Of a stretch of DNA of 64,000 nt, positions 59,581 through 64,000 are shown piece after piece. The DNA is from Chloroflexota bacterium. Its GTDB lineage: Bacteria > Chloroflexota > UBA6077 > JACCZL01. Location of the stretch: assembly GCA_020850535.1 (NCBI GenBank), contig JADZEM010000117.1, positions 1 to 64,000 on the forward strand, given 5' to 3'. The translations under genes and the position numbers were made by a program. The notes under the pieces were generated by a model. That model was not told where the DNA came from, did not search any database, and worked only from the letters and a program-made list of their open reading frames with translations. The number at the start of each line of letters is the position of its first letter. Within the stretch, counting starts at the first letter, position 1.

Positions 59581-62500
59581 TCAGGAGGCTGCGCTGCCGT
59601 CCGCGACGGCCGCATGATGGACGCCGTTCTGCGTGATTGCGACATCTGAATCCGTCGCGTTGCTCCGGTTGCCCAAACTTACGCCGATGCCTCCAAGCTG
59701 CGTCGCCACCAGCCGGGCGTAGACGCCGCCCCGGGCCACCAGCTCGTCGTGGGTCCCTTGCTCGACCACCCGCCCACGATCGAGCACGACGATCTTGTCG
59801 GCGTTGCGGATGGTCGAGAGCCGGTGGGCGATGACAAGCGTCGTCCGCCCACGCATCAGGCGGTCGAGTGCGCCGCGCACCTGAAGCTCGCTGGCAGCGT
59901 CCAGGTGGGAGGTCGCCTCGTCCAGCACCAGGATCGGGGCGTCCTTGAGCAGCGCGCGGGCGATGGCAATGCGCTGCCGTTGCCCGCCCGAGAGGTGCGC
60001 GCCGCGCTCCCCGACGCGCGTCTCGTAGCCGTCAGGCAACTGCGCGATGAACCCATCGGCGTTGGCGAGGGTCGTGACGCGATCCAGGTCAGCATCAGGA
60101 GCGGCAGGGCGGGCCAAGCGCAGATTGTGGCCCAGGCTGTTGTTGAACAGGTACGTATCCTGTGCCACCAGGCCAACCTGTTGCCGTAAGGCGTCCAGCT
60201 CCAGGTCGCGCACATTGACGCCGCCAACGGTGATCCGCCCATCCGTCGCGTCCCAGAAGCGCAGGATCAGGTGGGCGGCCGTCGTCTTGCCGGAGCCGGA
60301 ACGCCCGACCAGCGCCACCGTCTGCCCGGCCTCGATCGAGAACGACACGTCGCACAGGGCCGGCGGCAGGCCCGGACCGTACGAGAACGTAACGCTCTCG
60401 AACGTGACCGACGGGGCCGCCCGGACGGCCTCGGGCAGTTGGCGGAGGGACCCATCGTGCACGGCAACCGGCTCATCATGGACGGCGAAGACGCGCCGCG
60501 ACGCCGCCAGGGTCTCGGCAAGCTGCTTGGCAACCTTGGCGATGTCCGTGACTGGTCCGAACGACGACAGCGCCAGCAGCGTCGCCAACGGCACCAGCGT
60601 GGGCGCGAGCTGCCCAGACTGAGCGAAGTAGCCGCCCACCACCAGGACCGCCAGCCCGCCCAGGGCGGTCAGGATCTCGATGATGCCGCTCTGGATCGCC
60701 TGAAGATGCAGGAAGTGCAGCTGGGCCGCGCTGAGCTGTTGCCCCTTCGCCGTGATCTCGGCCAGCCGACCGGGGCCGTACCCGAAGGCCGCCACGGTTC
60801 TGAGCCCCTGGACGCTGTCCACGATGTGGGCGTTCACGTCGCCCAGCCGCTCGCGGGCCTCGGTGGCCGCGCTGAGCGACGCCCGCTGACCGATGACCGG
60901 ACTGAGGCCGACCGCCACCAGGAACGGCAGCAGCGTCAGGGGCAGCGGCCACCCCATCACGCCGAGCGCGATCAACACGCCGGCCGGCACCAACACCGCC
61001 ACGAACGCCGGCGCGATGGTGTGGGCGAAGAAGTACTCGACCGTCTCCACGTCCGAGGTGACGGCGCTGACCAGGTCGCCGGTCCGGCGACGCAGCACGT
61101 AGCCCGGGGCCAGGGGGTCGAGCGCCCGGTACATGTCGATGCGCATCTCGGCCAGGAGCCGGTAGGCCAGATCGTGCGCCAGCCACGACTCGGCCCAGGC
61201 CAGGAAGCCGGTCAGCGCCACCAGCAGGCCGAGCGACCAGAGCCAGGGCGCGAGGTCGCCGCCAGCCGCTGCCACCCGCACCAGCAGCGCGCTGACGACC
61301 GTCAGACCGACCACCGCGCCGGCGTGGGCCAGCCCGAGCAGGAAGACGGTGACCTGGGTGCCGGTCCAGGGCTTCACCAATGCCAGCAGCCGCGCCCAGA
61401 GGCCGAGCAGCGGGATCGGCCGGGAGGGGGAGGCCGAGGCTGGCCGCGTGGGCTGGTCTGGGCCCTCCGTGTCTCGCGGGACGGCGCCAGACGCGCCCGG
61501 CCGGTCGCCGGTCGCACGGTCCAGCATGTCGTCGCCCACGACCACATCGGCGGTCGTCTCGGCCCGTTGAGCGGCCATCAGGCTGGCGTAGACGCCGCCG
61601 GCTGCCAGCAGGCCTGGGTGGCGGCCCGTCTCGACCACCTGCCCCTCGCGCAGCACCACGATCTCGTCGGCGTTGACCACGCTCGACAGCCGGTGCGCGA
61701 TGACCAGCGTGGTCCGGCCCTGCTGAAGCCGGTCGAGCGCCTGCTGGATGACCGCCTCGTTCTCGGCGTCGACGCTGGAGAGAGCCTCATCCAGCACCAG
61801 GATCGGCGCATCTTTCAGCAGCGCCCGGGCGATGGCGAGACGCTGCCGCTGACCGCCGGACAGCCGCGCGCCCCGCTCGCCGACCACCGTGTCGTAGCCC
61901 TGTGGCAGGGCCAGGATGAAGTCGTGAGCGTTGGCGGCGCGCGCAGCGGCCTCGAGCTCGGCCGGCGAGGCGTCCGGCCGGGCGATCTTGAGGTTGTCGG
62001 CGACCGTCCCGTAAAAGAGGTAGGTGTCCTGGGTAACCACGGCGACCATCCGCCGAAGGTCGGCCAGCGGCATCTCGCGGATGTCGCGCCCGCCGATGGT
62101 GATACGACCAGACTCCGGATCGTAGAAGCGCAGCAGCAGCCAGACCAGCGTGGACTTCCCGGCCCCGCTCGGACCGACGATCCCCAGCGTCTTGCCGGCT
62201 GCCAGCCGAAAGGAGAGATCGGCAAGCGCCTCGCCGCGCCGCGTCGGGTAGCGGAACCGCACGCCCTCGAAGGCGACGGTCGGCGTGAGATCGGCGTGGC
62301 CGACACCCGGCCCGGCTGGCGGATCGACGATGTCCGGGCGCGCGTCGAACACTTCGAAGATGGCCGTGCTGGCCGACATCGCCACCATCCCCCGATGGTA
62401 GAGCGCCACCAGCTCGCGCAGCGGCCGAAACACCTCGACGCCGAGCATCAGCACGACCAGCAGCACGGACAGCTCCAGCGTGCCCTGTTGGACGCGGATC

Positions 62501-63285
62501 GCCCCCCAGGCCAGGGCCGCCGCCGCGCCCGCCGAGATCCCGAGGACCGTCACGCCGCTGGTGACGATGTTCGCCGCCAGCACGAACATGGTGCTGCGGT
62601 AGAGGTGGCGAGCGCGGTCGGCCAGCAGGTCGCCGTGGGCGCGGCTCTGCCCGAACGCCTTGAGGGTCGGCAGGCCCTGGACGCCATCGACGAAGTCGTT
62701 GCCGAGCGCAGCGTACGCATCCCGCCGGCTCAGCGCGCTGGCAGCGTTCAGGCGGTGGAACAGCGACGGGACGACCAGGGTGAAGACGGCGAACGCCAGG
62801 AAGATCAGGGCGGTGGGGAGATCGAGCCACAGCATGAACAGGAAGACGATCAGCGGGGTCAGGGCCGCCACCAGCAGCTGCGGCAGGTACTGGCCGAAGA
62901 ACGTCTCCAGCGCTTCGACGCCGTCCACGAGGCTGAGCGCGACGCCCCCGGAGCGTTGCTGGTCTATCCGACCGGGTCCGAGCGCGAGGACGTGCTCGTA
63001 GAGGTTCGTTCGCAGGCGGACCTTCATCGCGGCCCCGGTTCGGTTCGCCACATCTTCTTTCCAGAGCTGCACCAGCCCGCGCCCGACGACCAGCAGCGCG
63101 ATGAGCGCAACGGTCGGCAGGATCTGGTTCATCGGCTCGCCACGGATGATGGCGGCCAGCGCAAGGCCGGAGAGGGCCAGGCGGCCGAGGTTGAGCGGCA
63201 TGCCGGCCAGCCCGATCAGCGCCGCGACGACGATGCGCCAGCGCAGGCCGCGCGTCAGTGCGAAGAGCCGCCAGTCGAAGTACAT
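59581..63285 (-). CDS. CydDC-like double ABC transporter in one chain
   Basis: A 1234-residue protein with two complete ABC exporter halves. Half one (about 1-605) is CydD-like: DGVEALETFFGQYLPQLL and Walker A GPSGAGKST with K377, signature LSGGQRQRL. A Pro/Asp-rich linker (about 605-645) joins half two, which is CydC-like: HDLAYRLLAEMRIDMYRALDPLAP and GDLVSAVTSDVETVEYFF, with Walker A GRSGSGKTT and K1000. Both ATPase sites look complete. CydDC exports glutathione/cysteine or handles heme for cytochrome bd in E. coli. cydAB is not in the window. The C-terminal tail of about 40 residues is unconserved. Confidence 0.9.
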   Translation of the reverse strand: MYFDWRLFALTRGLRWRIVVAALIGLAGMPLNLGRLALSGLALAAIIRGEPMNQILPTVALIALLVVGRGLVQLWKEDVANRTGAAMKVRLRTNLYEHVLALGPGRIDQQRSGGVALSLVDGVEALETFFGQYLPQLLVAALTPLIVFLFMLWLDLPTALIFLAFAVFTLVVPSLFHRLNAASALSRRDAYAALGNDFVDGVQGLPTLKAFGQSRAHGDLLADRARHLYRSTMFVLAANIVTSGVTVLGISAGAAAALAWGAIRVQQGTLELSVLLVVLMLGVEVFRPLRELVALYHRGMVAMSASTAIFEVFDARPDIVDPPAGPGVGHADLTPTVAFEGVRFRYPTRRGEALADLSFRLAAGKTLGIVGPSGAGKSTLVWLLLRFYDPESGRITIGGRDIREMPLADLRRMVAVVTQDTYLFYGTVADNLKIARPDASPAELEAAARAANAHDFILALPQGYDTVVGERGARLSGGQRQRLAIARALLKDAPILVLDEALSSVDAENEAVIQQALDRLQQGRTTLVIAHRLSSVVNADEIVVLREGQVVETGRHPGLLAAGGVYASLMAAQRAETTADVVVGDDMLDRATGDRPGASGAVPRDTEGPDQPTRPASASPSRPIPLLGLWARLLALVKPWTGTQVTVFLLGLAHAGAVVGLTVVSALLVRVAAAGGDLAPWLWSLGLLVALTGFLAWAESWLAHDLAYRLLAEMRIDMYRALDPLAPGYVLRRRTGDLVSAVTSDVETVEYFFAHTIAPAFVAVLVPAGVLIALGVMGWPLPLTLLPFLVAVGLSPVIGQRASLSAATEARERLGDVNAHIVDSVQGLRTVAAFGYGPGRLAEITAKGQQLSAAQLHFLHLQAIQSGIIEILTALGGLAVLVVGGYFAQSGQLAPTLVPLATLLALSSFGPVTDIAKVAKQLAETLAASRRVFAVHDEPVAVHDGSLRQLPEAVRAAPSVTFESVTFSYGPGLPPALCDVSFSIEAGQTVALVGRSGSGKTTAAHLILRFWDATDGRITVGGVNVRDLELDALRQQVGLVAQDTYLFNNSLGHNLRLARPAAPDADLDRVTTLANADGFIAQLPDGYETRVGERGAHLSGGQRQRIAIARALLKDAPILVLDEATSHLDAASELQVRGALDRLMRGRTTLVIAHRLSTIRNADKIVVLDRGRVVEQGTHDELVARGGVYARLVATQLGGIGVSLGNRSNATDSDVAITQNGVHHAAVADGSAAS

Positions 63286-63406
63286 GTGCGAGCCTCCCGC
63301 GTGCCGCTGCGCGCTGAGGGAGCGGCCGCCGCCATCATCGTACGGTCGGGGTCAGGCTAACAGGGGGGCGCGCCAGTTGCAAACGCTTGCACCCGGCGCG
63401 GCGTAC

Positions 63407-63703
63407 TCACTCACCCTGATGGCGTGCGACCAGCGCCTCGATCTGCGGCAGCAACCCTTCGAGCTGTTCGCGGGACTCCGGCCGGATCTGGACCTTCTCG
63501 ATGACGTACCGGACCATCTTCGAGAGGACATCCGCCTGCCCGCCGGAAAGCCAGAGCGCCAGGAGCGTGTCACCCTCTGGCGACATCCGCTCGAACTGCA
63601 GCTCTTCACGCAGCTCATCGACCGTGATGGTCGGCCCGCCGGTCTGGACGATCACCTGACCGTCCTCGGGGCTATACGTCACACGCGGCGACGACTCCTC
63701 CAC
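63407..63703 (-). CDS. Small acidic protein upstream of the ABC transporter, unknown
   Basis: A 98-residue protein from GTG 63703, which has GGAGG seven bases ahead on the minus strand. It has a short beta-like start (VTYSPEDGQVIVQTGGPTITV) and two helices (ALWLSGGQADVLSKMVRYVIEK, REQLEGLLPQIEALVARHQG). It has no signal peptide or Cys. The same strand and a gap of about 120 bases to the ABC gene may mean a shared transcript. No family recognised. Confidence 0.6.
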   Translation of the reverse strand: MEESSPRVTYSPEDGQVIVQTGGPTITVDELREELQFERMSPEGDTLLALWLSGGQADVLSKMVRYVIEKVQIRPESREQLEGLLPQIEALVARHQGE

Positions 63704-63803
63704 GCTGGGCCTCCATCAACGGAGCCATGGCGGAGCGCCACGGCCAACTTCTGTTGCGTTGGATACCAGGATTCGACGGTCGCGCTCAAGGGGCGGGACC
63801 GCG

Positions 63804-64000
63804 TCAGTCTGGCCGCACAAGGACGACGACCAGAGGATCGGGCGGCAGCCAACGTGCGCGAATCGGACGTCTGCGATCCTCCTGCAGGTAGCGCAGCAGC
63901 GCAGCGAAACCAGCCGATCCCATCGCGGAGGCGTCGGTGTCCACCTCCAAGGCCAGGAGATCGCGGGCGGCCTCAGCGTCGCGTCGGCTGACGGCGCAGC
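63804..64000 (-). CDS. C-terminal fragment of an unknown protein, cut by the window edge
   Basis: On the minus strand a frame enters from the right edge and runs 64 codons to a TGA at 63804-63806. The piece is a charged helix (SRRDAEAARDLLALEVD) followed by AALLRYLQEDRRR and ends WLPPDPLVVVLVRPD. The residue make-up is that of a real protein, not noise. No family is recognised from the tail. Bases 63704-63803 to its left hold no gene. Confidence 0.5.
   Translation of the reverse strand, partial: CAVSRRDAEAARDLLALEVDTDASAMGSAGFAALLRYLQEDRRRPIRARWLPPDPLVVVLVRPD

Noticed and set aside
60271-63360. 1029-codon plus-strand frame antisense to the ABC transporter
   Set aside because: The composition is Gln/Arg/His-rich low complexity, a mirror of the real gene.

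Overview
The window is high-GC, densely coded bacterial chromosomal DNA. It has no phage, IS element, CRISPR array or rRNA. Most genes start at ATG or GTG behind clear GGAGG-type ribosome binding sites, and many neighbours overlap by 1 to 8 bases. A complete-looking division cluster headed by mraZ, an F420-type LLM oxidoreductase, a CydDC-like single-chain transporter and the gene mix suggest a Chloroflexota-like or other high-GC Gram-positive-type lineage. That placement is inference from gene content, not proof.

Layout. 1-9.9 kb: the end of a membrane protein, a decayed cation-efflux (CDF) gene, two thiamine diphosphate (ThDP) enzymes flanking a ketopantoate-reductase-like protein and a nitroreductase, a 5'-3' exonuclease, and three secreted or lipoprotein genes. 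Two of a set of dispersed palindromic repeats lie here. 10-13 kb: a glycosyltransferase, a zinc-ribbon coiled-coil protein, a 27-bp perfect inverted repeat and an unknown membrane protein. 13.4-28.5 kb: the division and cell wall (dcw) cluster mraZ-rsmH-ftsL-ftsI-mraY-murD-ftsW-murCB(fused)-ftsQ-ftsA-ftsZ-pgeF-yggS-yggT. It starts at a sigma70-like promoter with four MraZ boxes and ends at a strong terminator. murE, murF and murG are absent from their usual places.

28.5-40.2 kb: an acidic unknown protein, a C39-like peptidase, a two-component pair, a lone receiver protein, tRNA-Lys, a PaiB-like protein, a FecR-domain protein, Rel, a P1-family peptidase, an Fe-S uracil-DNA glycosylase, a GAF/pseudo-receiver protein, tRNA-Arg, and a CsoR/CstR-family repressor with its own operator. 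40.2-49.4 kb: a non-canonical HpcH/HpaI aldolase divergent from a third ThDP enzyme, MoaD, a HELTH metalloprotease translationally coupled to an RNase Y homologue whose HD active site is gone, hisB, and a 2-hydroxyacid dehydrogenase.

49.4-53.5 kb: a copper-handling block with a His-rich membrane protein, secreted CopC, a His-tailed secreted protein and one CopC-CopD-YtkA-like-cytochrome c fusion. 53.5-64 kb: an inverted copy of the dispersed repeat, a YqhA-type protein, a GT2 glycosyltransferase, a probable sugar-acid catabolic group (enolase-superfamily dehydratase, LLM oxidoreductase, SDR, FAH-family enzyme), a CydDC-like double ABC transporter and two small genes at the edge.

The items most worth following up are the catalytically dead RNase Y coupled to a protease, the four-part copper/cytochrome fusion, the MurC-MurB fusion in a dcw cluster lacking murE/F/G, the aldolase without its catalytic His next to a ThDP enzyme, and the relic CDF gene.
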